This document shows, piece by piece, positions 8,516 through 17,572 of a stretch of DNA of 33,454 bases. Within the stretch, counting starts at the first letter, position 1. Each line of letters begins with the position of its first letter. The DNA is taken from assembly GCA_039183635.1 (NCBI GenBank), contig JBCDBL010000037.1, positions 1 through 33,454 on the forward strand. Reading direction: 5' to 3'. The position numbers and the translations under genes were made by a program. Source of the stretch: JBCDBL01 sp039183635 (GTDB lineage: Bacteria; Pseudomonadota; Alphaproteobacteria; Caulobacterales; Parvularculaceae). The notes beneath the pieces were generated by a model. That model was not told where the DNA came from and ran no database searches. It saw only the letters and a list, made by a program, of their open reading frames with translations.

Positions 8516-8964
8516 AACAGATTCCCTTTTGTATAAGCCGTAGGCGTCATTTTAACTGATTTCCATATGGGTTTTAGCCGTCGCTTTCACAATGGTGCGG
8601 AGGCTTGATTTTTAAGTTCATGAGACAAACAAGCGGCCTTCAAAAGTCAAAGCGCCGCCGTGAATTGAGAGCGCCAACACAATTTGCCGACCATAGTTGT
8701 ATGGCCACAACCAGTGTGTCGCTGGCAACACACATTCAGAATTTGACGCATTACACCCAAAAAAAACGCATACTATTGTCATTTCGGGATGCTATTCTAT
8801 GTGTTCTTGTATATTATTACGGCGTCGGTATGGCCTGCTCGTCCACTTATGTCTAAAAATGATGAGAGTAGTTCTCATTCACATAAACAGGCGTCGCCAT
8901 TTGGGGCGAGGCCATCGAGCAAAAGACCATCCATTCTACCGAGGCGGAAAAAGGGGAAATCACA
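8516..8964. other. Intergenic region upstream of the TonB receptor
   Basis: About 450 bases between two divergent genes. Short reading frames here (for example around 8605-8856) have no family resemblance, no ribosome binding site and low-complexity composition, so I do not call them. The right half is AT-rich and holds the Fur-box-like palindrome at 8859-8881. A GGGGA ribosome binding site stands just before the receptor start at 8965. The first half shows nothing recognisable. Confidence 0.6.
8859..8881. promoter_or_regulatory. Fur-box-like operator
   Basis: The inverted repeat ATGAGA (8862-8867), GTAGT, TCTCAT (8873-8878) lies inside AATGATGAGAGTAGTTCTCA, which closely resembles the classical Fur box halves (AATGAGAA/TTCTCATT). 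It lies about 85-105 bases before the start of a siderophore-type TonB receptor, a typical target of iron-dependent repression. The assignment rests on sequence pattern and context only. Confidence 0.65.
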
Positions 8965-11211
8965 ATGCGCAAATTCGGTCTCACAGTATCACTTATCGCT
9001 TTAACCGCTTCGGCCGCCTTCGCCCAGGAAACTCCGGAGATCACACAAAACGACGATAATGAGGACGTGGACGTCATCATCGTCCAGGGCTTCAACAGGG
9101 ATTACCTCGCCAACAAAGGCCAGACATCCGCCGTGGGCCTGGATCTCACACAACTTGAAACACCGGCCGCCATCAGCGTCATTTCCCAGGACCTTTTGAA
9201 AGACCAGCAGGTGAATAATGTGGACGACGCGCTGCGCAACGTGGCGGGCGTCACAAAATTTAAGACAGGAAATGGCGGCGAGGAAAGGTTTTCGATTCGG
9301 GGGTTCGATTCGTCCCAGTCGATTTACAAAGACGGCGCACGGATCAACAACAGATCCAACGGCTCTAATATTCCATCTACGGAAACGGCGAATATTCAAA
9401 GAATTGAAGTTCTAAAAGGGCCCTCAGCCCTTCTTTACGGGCAGGGCCAGCCCGGCGGCGTGATCAATTACATCACGAAGCGCCCGCAGGCGGAGTATTA
9501 CAACTCCCTTGAAATTATTGGCGGCAGCTTCGACTTTTACAAGGTGGAAGCCGATATGACTGGCGCTGTACCGGGCGCCAACGATCAGTTGTCTTACCGC
9601 CTTGTGGGCGCTTACGAGGACTCAGGCAGTTTCCGCGACGAAGTCGAGCGCCAACGCTTGCTCATAAACCCGAGCATTGCGTGGAGTCCGATCGCGAATT
9701 TCAACCTGATCTTGGGTTATGAGTATATTGACGATGATTACACGCAAGATCGCGGACAAGTTTTAGACGGCAACAGTGTCGACGGCTACACTTACAGCAA
9801 TCGCCTGAATGAAGAGCTTTTCTTCGGCATACCGAATTGGAGTACGAAAAGCGCTGCTGAATCTCAAAGGTTCTACGCCATCGCGGAATATGACATTACA
9901 GATTTCTGGCGGACTGAAGCGGTATATTCTTATACGGATAACGATAAGGACGTTTTTGATAGCACCGCCAGATTCTCAACAGGAAACCTTGATGTCATAG
10001 CCCCGATCGGAAGCAGCAACGAGAACGAAGTCAGCATCGAGCCCCGGCTCACTTTCGGCACAGGCGAAGCGCGGCAAATCACTTTGAAGAACTTTTTTGA
10101 TTTTGAAGACGGGTTCGGGTTCGAACACCAAATCCTGGCGTCCTATACATTTGAAGAGCTGACATCAGTATCGACAACCAGCAGGGCGGATCGTCGGGTG
10201 ACGTTCAATGTCGCAACCCGCGAGTACTCAACAACTTTCGATCCTTCGGAAATCGGCTCGACCAACGGGTTCGTTCAGCTAACGGATACCGTCGGCTTTG
10301 GCTTGCGCACAACTCCGCCCACGACGACGGAAAGCGATACGCAAGAGCAAGGGTTTAACTTCATCGACTACGTCACCCTCAATGATCAGTTTGCGGTTCT
10401 GATCGGAGGGCGGTATTCGGACTTTGAGGACAATGAACAGAATTATAGCGAGAGTAACTTTAGCTTCCGCGGGGGCCTCGTTTATTCGCCAGCAGATAAT
10501 ATATCGTTCTATGCGTCTTATTCCGAAGGTTACCTGCCGGCCGCCGGCCTCGAAGGGATCGACGGCGGTCCTATCGACCCGGAAACTTCTGTTTCATATG
10601 AGCTCGGAGCGAAGTTTACGCTCAACGATGAACGTCTTCTCATTACGGCCGCCATTTATGATGTGACCCGTGAGGGCGTGCCCTTCGCCATCGATCCAAC
10701 CGCAGCTGATATTCGTTTCGGCAATATCGGAGAGATTTCCAATCAGGGCTTTGAACTCGAAGTCGTGGGTCAAATCACAGATGCATGGCGCGTCCAAGGC
10801 GGATACGCCTATATCGACGCCGAAATAACTGAAAGTGGCGAAGGCGAATTCGGCGCTGTCTTCACCGAAGGCAACAAACTTGGCGGCATTGCTGAAAACA
10901 ACTTCAATCTTTTCACATTCTATGAGTTTGAAGTGGCGGACGGCGATCTCGGCGTGGGCGGCGGCGTCTTTGCGCAAGGCGATGTCTTCGCATCAACGGC
11001 GAACGAAGCGGAGTTTGACGGCTGGGTGCAAGTCGACCTTGCCGCCTATTACAAGCGCGGCCCGTGGAAAGCGCAATTAAACGCCTCCAATGTTTTTGAA
11101 GAAGAGTACCAACAGGCGCAATCCGGTGCGTCGTCAGACGCGTTCGCCGCCTTGCGCGTGGGAACCTCTACGCCGCGGACGATCATAGGCTCTATCGCGG
11201 TTGAATTTTAA
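8965..11211 (+). CDS. TonB-dependent siderophore receptor
   Basis: Outer-membrane receptor of 748 residues importing ferric siderophores with energy from TonB. A signal peptide ends at AFA-QE (cleavage after residue 20). A TonB-box-like VDVIIVQG follows near residues 35-42. Next is the plug domain with the typical blocks SVISQDLLKDQ, LRNVAGV, FSIRGFD, IQRIEVLKGPSALLYGQGQPGGVINYITKRP (given here only as family landmarks), and then a 22-strand barrel ending in the aromatic C terminus IAVEF. The layout matches the FhuA/FpvA/FoxA-like siderophore receptors. Regulation by Fur is likely from the palindrome upstream. No FecI/FecR pair or siderophore-utilisation gene is next to it, so the ligand is unknown. 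Confidence 0.95.
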   Translation: MRKFGLTVSLIALTASAAFAQETPEITQNDDNEDVDVIIVQGFNRDYLANKGQTSAVGLDLTQLETPAAISVISQDLLKDQQVNNVDDALRNVAGVTKFKTGNGGEERFSIRGFDSSQSIYKDGARINNRSNGSNIPSTETANIQRIEVLKGPSALLYGQGQPGGVINYITKRPQAEYYNSLEIIGGSFDFYKVEADMTGAVPGANDQLSYRLVGAYEDSGSFRDEVERQRLLINPSIAWSPIANFNLILGYEYIDDDYTQDRGQVLDGNSVDGYTYSNRLNEELFFGIPNWSTKSAAESQRFYAIAEYDITDFWRTEAVYSYTDNDKDVFDSTARFSTGNLDVIAPIGSSNENEVSIEPRLTFGTGEARQITLKNFFDFEDGFGFEHQILASYTFEELTSVSTTSRADRRVTFNVATREYSTTFDPSEIGSTNGFVQLTDTVGFGLRTTPPTTTESDTQEQGFNFIDYVTLNDQFAVLIGGRYSDFEDNEQNYSESNFSFRGGLVYSPADNISFYASYSEGYLPAAGLEGIDGGPIDPETSVSYELGAKFTLNDERLLITAAIYDVTREGVPFAIDPTAADIRFGNIGEISNQGFELEVVGQITDAWRVQGGYAYIDAEITESGEGEFGAVFTEGNKLGGIAENNFNLFTFYEFEVADGDLGVGGGVFAQGDVFASTANEAEFDGWVQVDLAAYYKRGPWKAQLNASNVFEEEYQQAQSGASSDAFAALRVGTSTPRTIIGSIAVEF

Positions 11212-11244
11212 GCCTGCATCTGAGCAGTCCTGACCGACATTCAG

Positions 11245-11302
11245 CGCCCGCCGCCCACATTCGCTAATGCGTTATCATGCTTGGCTGAGGGGACGGCGGG
11301 CG
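11245..11302. repeat. Long-spaced inverted repeat downstream of the TonB receptor
   Basis: CGCCCGCCG at 11245-11253 is perfectly complementary to CGGCGGGCG at 11294-11302, with 40 bases between. It sits just after the receptor stop codon and next to the transposase scrap. It could form a terminator-like stem in RNA, but there is no T-run and the spacer is long, so its role is uncertain. Confidence 0.35.
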
Positions 11303-11309
11303 TCGCTTC

Positions 11310-11447
11310 TTACGCATTTCGATTATCCGCCCTCTGGTCCACAAAGCGCCCGTTCGGCGCACGCACCAGCGTTTGCCCGCGGAGCACCCGAAGCACCATC
11401 TGCTCTCGACCCAGCGGCGTCTGTTTGGCGTTCTTGTGAACGTTCAT
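11310..11447 (-). pseudogene. IS481-family transposase, N-terminal remnant
   Basis: The reverse strand carries the start MNVHKNAKQTPLGREQMV, the characteristic opening of IS481-type transposases. It has a strong ribosome binding site (GGGAGG) a few bases upstream, as in complete elements. After about 20 more residues the frame loses similarity and stops, with the DDE catalytic domain and the helix-turn-helix core absent, so only the left end of an old insertion survives. The sequence between 11448 and about 11530 probably belongs to the same element end; a TGT start at 11530 could be its terminal repeat. It lies between the TonB receptor and radA, in a gap of about 380 bases that otherwise holds nothing recognised. 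Confidence 0.65.
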
Positions 11448-11591
11448 TCGGTCCCTCCCAAGAGATTTGAAGCTTGGTAACTCCAATCCCCACCGGCAGG
11501 ACCGAATGGACAACCTATTGAAACAGCACATCTAGCGCCGGCCCCCCGAGTCGCGACATGATCCCGTTTCGTAAATGGGAAGATGCGTTTT

Positions 11592-13019
11592 ATGCCCCGC
11601 GCCGCCGAAACCTTCGTCTGTCAGTCCTGTGGAAACGTCACCGCCAAGTGGGCGGGCAGGTGCGACGCTTGCGGAGAGTGGAACACAATTGTGGCGGAGG
11701 CGGCGTCGGGCCCGCCGGGATCTATGGCGGCGGCGAAACCGGCGGCCGGCGCCAAGGCGCGGGTCGTTGAACTCAGCGCCTTAAAAGGCGACGCTGAGGA
11801 GGCGCCGCGGCTGCCGTCCGGCAATGCGGAGTTCGATCGCGCCACGGGCGGCGGACTGGTGCCCGGCTCGGCCCTGCTGATCGGCGGGGACCCCGGCGTC
11901 GGCAAGTCCACGCTGCTCCTGCAAATCGCAGCGGGGATCGCCGGGTCAGGGGCGCGGGTCGCCTATATTTCGGGCGAAGAGGCCGTGGCGCAGATCCGCC
12001 TCCGGGCCGCCCGGCTCGGCCTGGCGAACGCCGCGGTTCAGCTCGCCGCCGAAACCTCGCTCAGGGACATCCTCGCGACCTTAAAGGCGGTGAAGCCCGA
12101 CATCGTCATTATCGATTCGATCCAAACCCTGTGGTCCGACGCCCTGCCCGCCGCGCCCGGGACCGTCACCCAGGTGCGCGCCTGCGCCCAGGATCTTATC
12201 CGCTACGCCAAGGGCTCCAGCGCGGCGATGCTGCTTGTGGGCCATGTGACCAAGGACGGCCAGATCGCCGGCCCCCGGGTGGTGGAGCACATGGTGGACG
12301 CCGTGCTCTATTTTGAAGCAGAGGCCGGGCGACAGTTCCGCATTCTGCGGGCTGTAAAAAACCGTTTCGGCGCGGCTCAGGAGATCGGCGTCTTCGAAAT
12401 GACGGGCAAGGGCCTCGCCGAGGTGTCGAACCCGTCGGAGCTGTTCCTCGCCGAGCGGGGGGAGCCGTGTTCCGGCGCCGCCGTGTTCGCCGGCATCGAG
12501 GGCACGCGGCCGGTTCTTGTGGAAATTCAAGCGCTTGTGAACAGATCTTCCCTTGGCTCCCCGCGCCGCGCCGTGGTCGGCTGGGACGGGGCGCGGCTGT
12601 CGATGCTGCTGGCGGTTCTGGAGGCGCGGTGCGGACTGGAATTTGCACACCATGACGTCTATTTGAATGTGGCGGGCGGCCTGCGCATTGCAGAGCCGGC
12701 GGCGGATCTGGCGGCGGCGGCGGCGCTTGTATCCTCGCTGTACGACGTCGCCCTGCCCCGGGAGTGCGCAGTGCTCGGCGAAGTTGGGTTGTCAGGCGCG
12801 GTCCGGCCGGTGAGCCAGACCGACGCGCGGTTGAAAGAAGCGGCGAAATTGGGTTTTTCGACCGTTTTAGGCCCGCCGGATATTGCTTCGGCGGGGGAGT
12901 TCGGGTCTACAGTGGCGTTAGAAGCGTTGAGCGATTTGACGGCGTATGTTGAGCGGCTGGGAGCCGCCGGCGGAGCGCGGTCCGATAGATCTGAAAACCA
13001 AGCGGGGGGGCGCCCATGA
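11592..13019 (+). CDS. radA: DNA repair protein RadA
   Basis: RecA-like ATPase with a Lon-type C-terminal domain that helps branch migration in recombinational repair. The N-terminal zinc finger has cysteines 10, 13, 24 and 27 (C-x2-C ... C-x2-C). The Walker A motif GGDPGVGKST is at residues 98-107, and the RadA-specific KNRFG motif is at 256-260. The C-terminal LonC-like domain follows. I prefer the ATG at 11592 (start MPRAAETFVCQSCG) over the one at 11583: GGGAAG at 11577-11582 is 9 bases from the former and touches the latter. The 3' end overlaps cvpA by 4 bases (ATGA), a coupled pair. Confidence 0.96.
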   Translation: MPRAAETFVCQSCGNVTAKWAGRCDACGEWNTIVAEAASGPPGSMAAAKPAAGAKARVVELSALKGDAEEAPRLPSGNAEFDRATGGGLVPGSALLIGGDPGVGKSTLLLQIAAGIAGSGARVAYISGEEAVAQIRLRAARLGLANAAVQLAAETSLRDILATLKAVKPDIVIIDSIQTLWSDALPAAPGTVTQVRACAQDLIRYAKGSSAAMLLVGHVTKDGQIAGPRVVEHMVDAVLYFEAEAGRQFRILRAVKNRFGAAQEIGVFEMTGKGLAEVSNPSELFLAERGEPCSGAAVFAGIEGTRPVLVEIQALVNRSSLGSPRRAVVGWDGARLSMLLAVLEARCGLEFAHHDVYLNVAGGLRIAEPAADLAAAAALVSSLYDVALPRECAVLGEVGLSGAVRPVSQTDARLKEAAKLGFSTVLGPPDIASAGEFGSTVALEALSDLTAYVERLGAAGGARSDRSENQAGGRP

Positions 13020-13645
13020 CCGCATTTGACGGATTGGTTCTCGTAGCGATTTTGGTGTCCGGCCTTTTAGCGCTCGCGAGGGGGTTCGTGCGCGAGGCCG
13101 CGTCAATTCTGGAGATCGTCGGCGCCGCCCTTGGCGCGCTTTGGCTGTTCATGCTTTTACGCGAAGGCGCACGGGATGCGATTCAAGACAATTGGATCAC
13201 GGATTTCGTTCTGATCGCCGCCCTGTTCGTTATTGTTTATGTCGCTTTGCGCATCTTGCTTGGCAAACTGTCCGTCTACCTCACGGACCGCTATTCGCCT
13301 ACGGCGGACCGGGCGCTGGGCTTCGGCTTCGGCGCCTTGCGCGGGGTTCTTCTCGTCGGGCTTGTCTACCTCAGCTACAGCTACCTGCAGGACCAAAGCC
13401 GGCAACCCGACTGGGTCCGCAGCGGCGCCACCTATCCCATGGTGCGCAGTCTCAGCGAATTTTTAGGGCAATTCGCCCCTGAACCGGACCAGACGGAGAC
13501 TAAAGAATCGAGCCTTCCGCCAAAAGCAGATGAGGCGTCGCCGAATGCAACCGCCAGAACTGGCGGAAACGAAGGCTACGCGTCAGGCGACCGCGACAGC
13601 CTGGAGCAAATCCTAACGACGACCACCACCACGGAGAGCGAATGA
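13016..13645 (+). CDS. cvpA: CvpA family membrane protein
   Basis: A small inner-membrane protein of the colicin V production family, 209 residues, with about four hydrophobic helices in the first 120 residues (the first at about 5-25, then helices in the ALWLFMLL, DFVLIAALFVIVYVAL and GALRGVLLVGLVYLSYSY regions). The polar, Pro/Thr-rich tail of about 75 residues is poorly conserved. The family is linked to envelope stress and purine-gene clusters. It overlaps radA upstream and purF downstream by 4 bases each, so the three are translationally coupled. The order radA-cvpA-purF is typical of Alphaproteobacteria. Confidence 0.95.
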   Translation: MTAFDGLVLVAILVSGLLALARGFVREAASILEIVGAALGALWLFMLLREGARDAIQDNWITDFVLIAALFVIVYVALRILLGKLSVYLTDRYSPTADRALGFGFGALRGVLLVGLVYLSYSYLQDQSRQPDWVRSGATYPMVRSLSEFLGQFAPEPDQTETKESSLPPKADEASPNATARTGGNEGYASGDRDSLEQILTTTTTTESE

Positions 13646-15189
13646 CACGGTCCCGCACACAAAAAACAGCCGACTTCCTCGCCAGGGAGCGACATGCAAG
13701 ACTGGCTGAAGAAGCCTCTATCGACGCCGAACTTCAAAACCTCTTAAACGCCCACCGTCTCAATGAAGAGTGCGGGGTTTTCGGCATCGCCGGCGTCGGA
13801 GAGGCCGCCGCTATCGCAGCACTCGGCCTCCATGCGCTGCAGCACCGCGGTCAAGAGGCTGCAGGCGTCGCCACCTTTGACGGGGAGCTGTTCTACTCAG
13901 AGCGCCATCCAGGCCTCGTCAGCGACGCGTTCTCCAAAGCAACCGTGCTGGAACGGCTTCCGGGCGATCGGGCGATCGGCCACACCCGCTATTCCACCCA
14001 GGGCGGGCCCGTCCTGCGCAACACCCAACCGCTTTACGCCGATCTTGTTTCCGGCGGCTTCGCCGTCGCCCACAACGGCAACCTCACCAATGCGCGCACC
14101 TTGCGCGAGGAATTGGTGAAACATGGCTGCATCTTTCAGTCGACGTCGGATTCGGAGCTGTTCTTGCAGCTGACCGCCCGCTCCCACCAGCTCAGACTCA
14201 TTGACAAGCTTATCGACGCGCTGAAGCAAATCGAAGGCGCCTATGCGCTGGTGGCGCTTACAAACAAAAAGCTTATCGGCGCGCGCGATCCTGTCGGCAT
14301 TCGCCCTCTTATCCTCGGCGATCTTGACGGCGCGCCGGTGCTGGCGTCTGAGACCTGTGCGCTTGATCTGATCGGCGCGCAATTCGTGCGCGACATTGAG
14401 CCGGGGGAGATTGTCGTGTGTACCGAAGATGGCATTGAAAGCGTCCGTTTCGCCCCGACGCGGCCGGCCAGGCCCTGTGTGTTCGAACTTATCTATTTCG
14501 CACGGCCCGACAGCATCGTTGACGGACAAAGCGTCTATGAGCTGCGCAAACGTCTTGGCCGCAGGCTGGCCAAGGAGCAGCCGGCCGACGCCGACGTCGT
14601 CATTCCCGTGCCGGATTCCGGTACGCCGTCAGCCCTCGGCTATGCGCAAAAAGCCGGATTGGATTTTGAGCTTGGCATCGTCCGCAGCCATTATGTGGGC
14701 CGCACCTTCATCACGCCGCAGCAAAAGCTGCGCGAAGTTGGCGTCAAGCGGAAGCTTTCTGTGAACAGATCACAAATTGAAGGCAAGCGCGTCGTACTCG
14801 TGGACGACAGCCTTGTGCGCGGTACGACGTCCCGGAAAATCGTAAACATGGTGCGCGACGCAGGCGCCAGGGAAGTGCATATGCGCATCGCCTGCCCGCC
14901 GATCGAGTTTCCGGATTATTACGGCATCGATACGCCTAGCCGGGACGAATTATTGGCGGCGACGAAATCCCATGAGGAAATGCGGGCTGAGATCGATGCA
15001 GACAGTCTCGGTTTCGTATCCCTCGACGGGCTTTACAAGGCGATGGGCCGGACCCACCGGGACGACGACGAGCCGGCCTTTACCGACCACTGTTTCACCG
15101 GCGACTACCCAACGCAGTTGACGGACCTTCAAAGACAATCCGCAAAACGCTCCGTCGCCCAATTATCGCTTTTGGCGGAGACAGGGTGA
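13642..15189 (+). CDS. purF: Amidophosphoribosyltransferase
   Basis: First committed enzyme of purine synthesis: PRPP + glutamine to phosphoribosylamine. At 515 residues it has a class II glutaminase domain at the N terminus and a phosphoribosyltransferase domain at the C terminus. The nucleophile should be Cys44 in EECGVFGIAG, exposed after removal of a 43-residue propeptide. GDRAIGHTRYST and AHNGNLTN are the glutaminase signature blocks. The PRPP loop VVLVDDSLVRGTT is at about 384-396. The propeptide is longer than in Escherichia coli PurF (none there) and is the B. subtilis-like processed form. The start overlaps cvpA by 4 bases. Confidence 0.97.
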   Translation: MTRSRTQKTADFLARERHARLAEEASIDAELQNLLNAHRLNEECGVFGIAGVGEAAAIAALGLHALQHRGQEAAGVATFDGELFYSERHPGLVSDAFSKATVLERLPGDRAIGHTRYSTQGGPVLRNTQPLYADLVSGGFAVAHNGNLTNARTLREELVKHGCIFQSTSDSELFLQLTARSHQLRLIDKLIDALKQIEGAYALVALTNKKLIGARDPVGIRPLILGDLDGAPVLASETCALDLIGAQFVRDIEPGEIVVCTEDGIESVRFAPTRPARPCVFELIYFARPDSIVDGQSVYELRKRLGRRLAKEQPADADVVIPVPDSGTPSALGYAQKAGLDFELGIVRSHYVGRTFITPQQKLREVGVKRKLSVNRSQIEGKRVVLVDDSLVRGTTSRKIVNMVRDAGAREVHMRIACPPIEFPDYYGIDTPSRDELLAATKSHEEMRAEIDADSLGFVSLDGLYKAMGRTHRDDDEPAFTDHCFTGDYPTQLTDLQRQSAKRSVAQLSLLAETG

Positions 15190-15246
15190 GAAGCCGACGC
15201 CTTCACCATATAACGCCCCACGGCTTTCAATATTGATCCCCACACG

Positions 15247-15963
15247 ATGACCGACACACCACGAATCACACTTGTCACAGGCGCATCCGCCGGCATTGGC
15301 CGGGCCGCCGCCGTGGCGCTGGCGAAGGCCGGCGACCATGTCATTATCACTGCGCGCAAAGCGGAGAATCTTGAGCCGGTCGACGACGCAATCACCGCAG
15401 CAGGCGGCTCAGCGACTATCGTTCCCCTTGATCTTATGAACGGCGAGGCCATCGATCGTCTTGGAGCGGCGCTTTATGAACGCTGGGGCCGGCTGGACGG
15501 CCTCGCGGCGAACGCCGGTCTTTTGGGGGAGCTTGCCCCGCTGGGTCATGTAACGCCAACGATTTTTGAAGAAACCGTCGCGGTGAACCTCACCGCCAAC
15601 TGGCGCCTTATACGATCCCTCGACCCGCTGCTGAAAGCCTCAGAGGCCGGTCGGGCGCTGTTTGTCACCAGCGGCGCCGCAATCCGCCCCCGGGCTTATT
15701 GGGGCCCCTATGCCGCCAGCAAGGCGGGACTTGACGCTTTGGCCTTGTCTTATGCGGCGGAGTGCGCTGAAACATCGGTGCGGGTGAATTTACTGAACCC
15801 CGGGGCGACGGCGACGCGGATGCGCGCCAAAGCGATGCCGGGAGAAGATCCCGATACGCTTCCCCAGCCAGAAGATGTTGCACCGCTGTATGTTGAAATG
15901 ACGCGGGCGGGGTATGCGGAGAACGGCGTGCGGGTGAATTATGCGGATTGGGCGAAGGGGTAA
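15247..15963 (+). CDS. Short-chain dehydrogenase/reductase
   Basis: SDR oxidoreductase, 238 residues. The nucleotide-binding TGASAGIG is at about residues 11-18, the ARK turn suggests NADP, the usual NNAG is replaced by AANAG (the first Asn is Ala, a common variant), and the catalytic YAASK follows a Ser in TSGAA. An SDR just after purF is a recurring arrangement in Alphaproteobacteria. It begins 57 bases after purF, so read-through from the radA-cvpA-purF operon is likely. The substrate is unknown. The convergent der gene starts its stop side about 180 bases further on. Confidence 0.92.
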   Translation: MTDTPRITLVTGASAGIGRAAAVALAKAGDHVIITARKAENLEPVDDAITAAGGSATIVPLDLMNGEAIDRLGAALYERWGRLDGLAANAGLLGELAPLGHVTPTIFEETVAVNLTANWRLIRSLDPLLKASEAGRALFVTSGAAIRPRAYWGPYAASKAGLDALALSYAAECAETSVRVNLLNPGATATRMRAKAMPGEDPDTLPQPEDVAPLYVEMTRAGYAENGVRVNYADWAKG

Positions 15964-16014
15964 CCCCGCCACCCCCTTAATTCCTGGCAAGATTTTCCAG
16001 CACAGCACCATGGT

Positions 16015-16092
16015 CATCCTGATGAAGGTCAGGATGTGAGGGACCGCTCGCTTGAGAGCATGCCGCCCCTGGATCCCAGCTTTCGCTGGGAT
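16015..16092. terminator. Two hairpins between convergent genes (terminator/REP-like)
   Basis: First hairpin: CATCCTGA (16015-16022), 6-base loop, TCAGGATG (16029-16036). Second: ATCCCAGC (16073-16080), loop TTTC, GCTGGGAT (16085-16092) inside a TGGATCCCAGC...GCTGGGATGACA context. The second is a pattern I know as a common dispersed intergenic hairpin in alphaproteobacterial genomes. Lying between the stop of the SDR (+) and the stop of der (-), they probably act as a two-way terminator. No clear T-run follows, so intrinsic termination is not certain. Confidence 0.55.
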
Positions 16093-16145
16093 GACATCCC
16101 CAGCATGTGGGCCAACGGGTGCGTAAGCACTAAAAACTTTGTGCT

Positions 16146-17516
16146 TTACACCTTAGGCGCATACGGATTTTTTGATTTCCGCAGCAACAGCCGCACCGGT
16201 ACGGCGGGTATGTCGAACGCCTCGCGCAATGAGTTCAGCAAGTACCGACGATAGCTTTCAGGCACCTCGTCCGCGCGGGAGCACATCGCCACAAAAGTGG
16301 GCGGGCGGGTCTTGGTTTGGGCGGCGTAGCGGATTTTCAAGCGACGCCCTGAAACCGCGGGGGGCGGATGCTTTTGCACGGCGTCGGCGAGCCAGTTGTT
16401 AAGGTCCGGCGTTTTCACACGTGCGTTCCAGTCCACATAAACGCCGGTCGCGGCCTTCAACAGTTTATCGAGATTGGAGCCCGTCTCCGCGGAGATGGCG
16501 ATGACGGGAATTCCAGGCGCCTGGGGCAAGAGCCGCGCGACTTTCTCTTTCAACGCATTGAACGCTGCGCTCTTTTCTTCGATGAGATCCCATTTGTTCA
16601 CCGCCAGGATAAGCGCCCGCCCCTCCCGCAGGACAAGGTCGGCGATCTGCAAATCCTGCTTTTCAAACGGCGTCTCAGCGTCGGTCATTAAAATCACAAC
16701 CTCGGCGAACTGCACTGCACGCAATGCATCGGACACGGATAACTTTTCAAGTTTCTCCGTTACTTTCGATTTTTTGCGCAACCCCGCCGTGTCGTGCAGC
16801 TTGATCGGCCAATCCCGTTTGCCGTCATGCCAGCGCCATTCGACGCTGATCGAGTCCCGGGTGATCCCCGCCTCGGGCCCGGTCAGCATGCGATCTTCAC
16901 CGATAAGGCGGTTCACCAGCGTCGACTTACCGGCGTTCGGACGCCCGACAATGGCGATCCGCAAGGGTTTGCGAGGATCGTCCCAATCAAATTCCTCCGC
17001 CTCCCCCCCATCTTTGGCTGCAGCGAAAGGCTCCAGGGCGGCGTAAAGCTCGCCCATCCCCTCCCCGTGCTCCGCCGATAACGCCAAAGGCTCGCCAAGG
17101 CCAAGTTCGAACGCTTCGTAAAACGCATCCTCGCCGGCCCGCCCCTCAGCCTTGTTCGCGGCGAGGACCACCGGCCGGCCCCCTTTGCGCAACAGCTCGG
17201 AAAAATGGCGGTCCATAGGGGTGACGCCGGCCCTGGCGTCGATAAGAAACAGGCTGACGTCCGCTTCGGCGATGGCGCGTTCGGTCTGTTCCCGCATCCG
17301 GGATTCAAGAGCTGCTTCCGGCGCCTCCTCAAGGCCGGCTGTGTCAATGATCGTGAAATCGAGGTCGCCGAGGCGCGCCTCCCCCTCCCGGCGGTCGCGC
17401 GTGACGCCGGGCTCGTCATGGACAAGGGCGAGGCGCTTGCCCACAAGACGATTGAACAGGGTCGATTTGCCGACATTGGGCCGACCGACGATGGCGACTT
17501 TGAAGGTCATGAACAA
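16146..17516 (-). CDS. der: Ribosome-associated GTPase Der (EngA)
   Basis: Essential GTPase for 50S ribosome assembly, with two tandem GTPase domains and a C-terminal KH-like domain, 456 residues. Domain 1: P-loop GRPNVGKS at residues 11-18, DTAGLEEAPE, and the base-specificity motif as NKAE. Domain 2: GRPNAGKST at about residue 194, DTAGLRKKSK, NKWD. The second motif set is fully canonical. A start two codons downstream (MTFKVAIVG) is also possible. It is the last gene of the minus-strand cluster TPR protein-bamB-der, a common arrangement. Confidence 0.97.
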   Translation of the reverse strand: MFMTFKVAIVGRPNVGKSTLFNRLVGKRLALVHDEPGVTRDRREGEARLGDLDFTIIDTAGLEEAPEAALESRMREQTERAIAEADVSLFLIDARAGVTPMDRHFSELLRKGGRPVVLAANKAEGRAGEDAFYEAFELGLGEPLALSAEHGEGMGELYAALEPFAAAKDGGEAEEFDWDDPRKPLRIAIVGRPNAGKSTLVNRLIGEDRMLTGPEAGITRDSISVEWRWHDGKRDWPIKLHDTAGLRKKSKVTEKLEKLSVSDALRAVQFAEVVILMTDAETPFEKQDLQIADLVLREGRALILAVNKWDLIEEKSAAFNALKEKVARLLPQAPGIPVIAISAETGSNLDKLLKAATGVYVDWNARVKTPDLNNWLADAVQKHPPPAVSGRRLKIRYAAQTKTRPPTFVAMCSRADEVPESYRRYLLNSLREAFDIPAVPVRLLLRKSKNPYAPKV

Positions 17517-17572
17517 TCACGTTGTAACGCGCGCCGCACGAAGCGCAGCGCAGGGGCGGCAGCGTCAAATAG

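Noticed and set aside
8605..8856. Small frames upstream of the TonB receptor
   Set aside because: No ribosome binding site, no recognisable family, and overlap with regulatory sequence.
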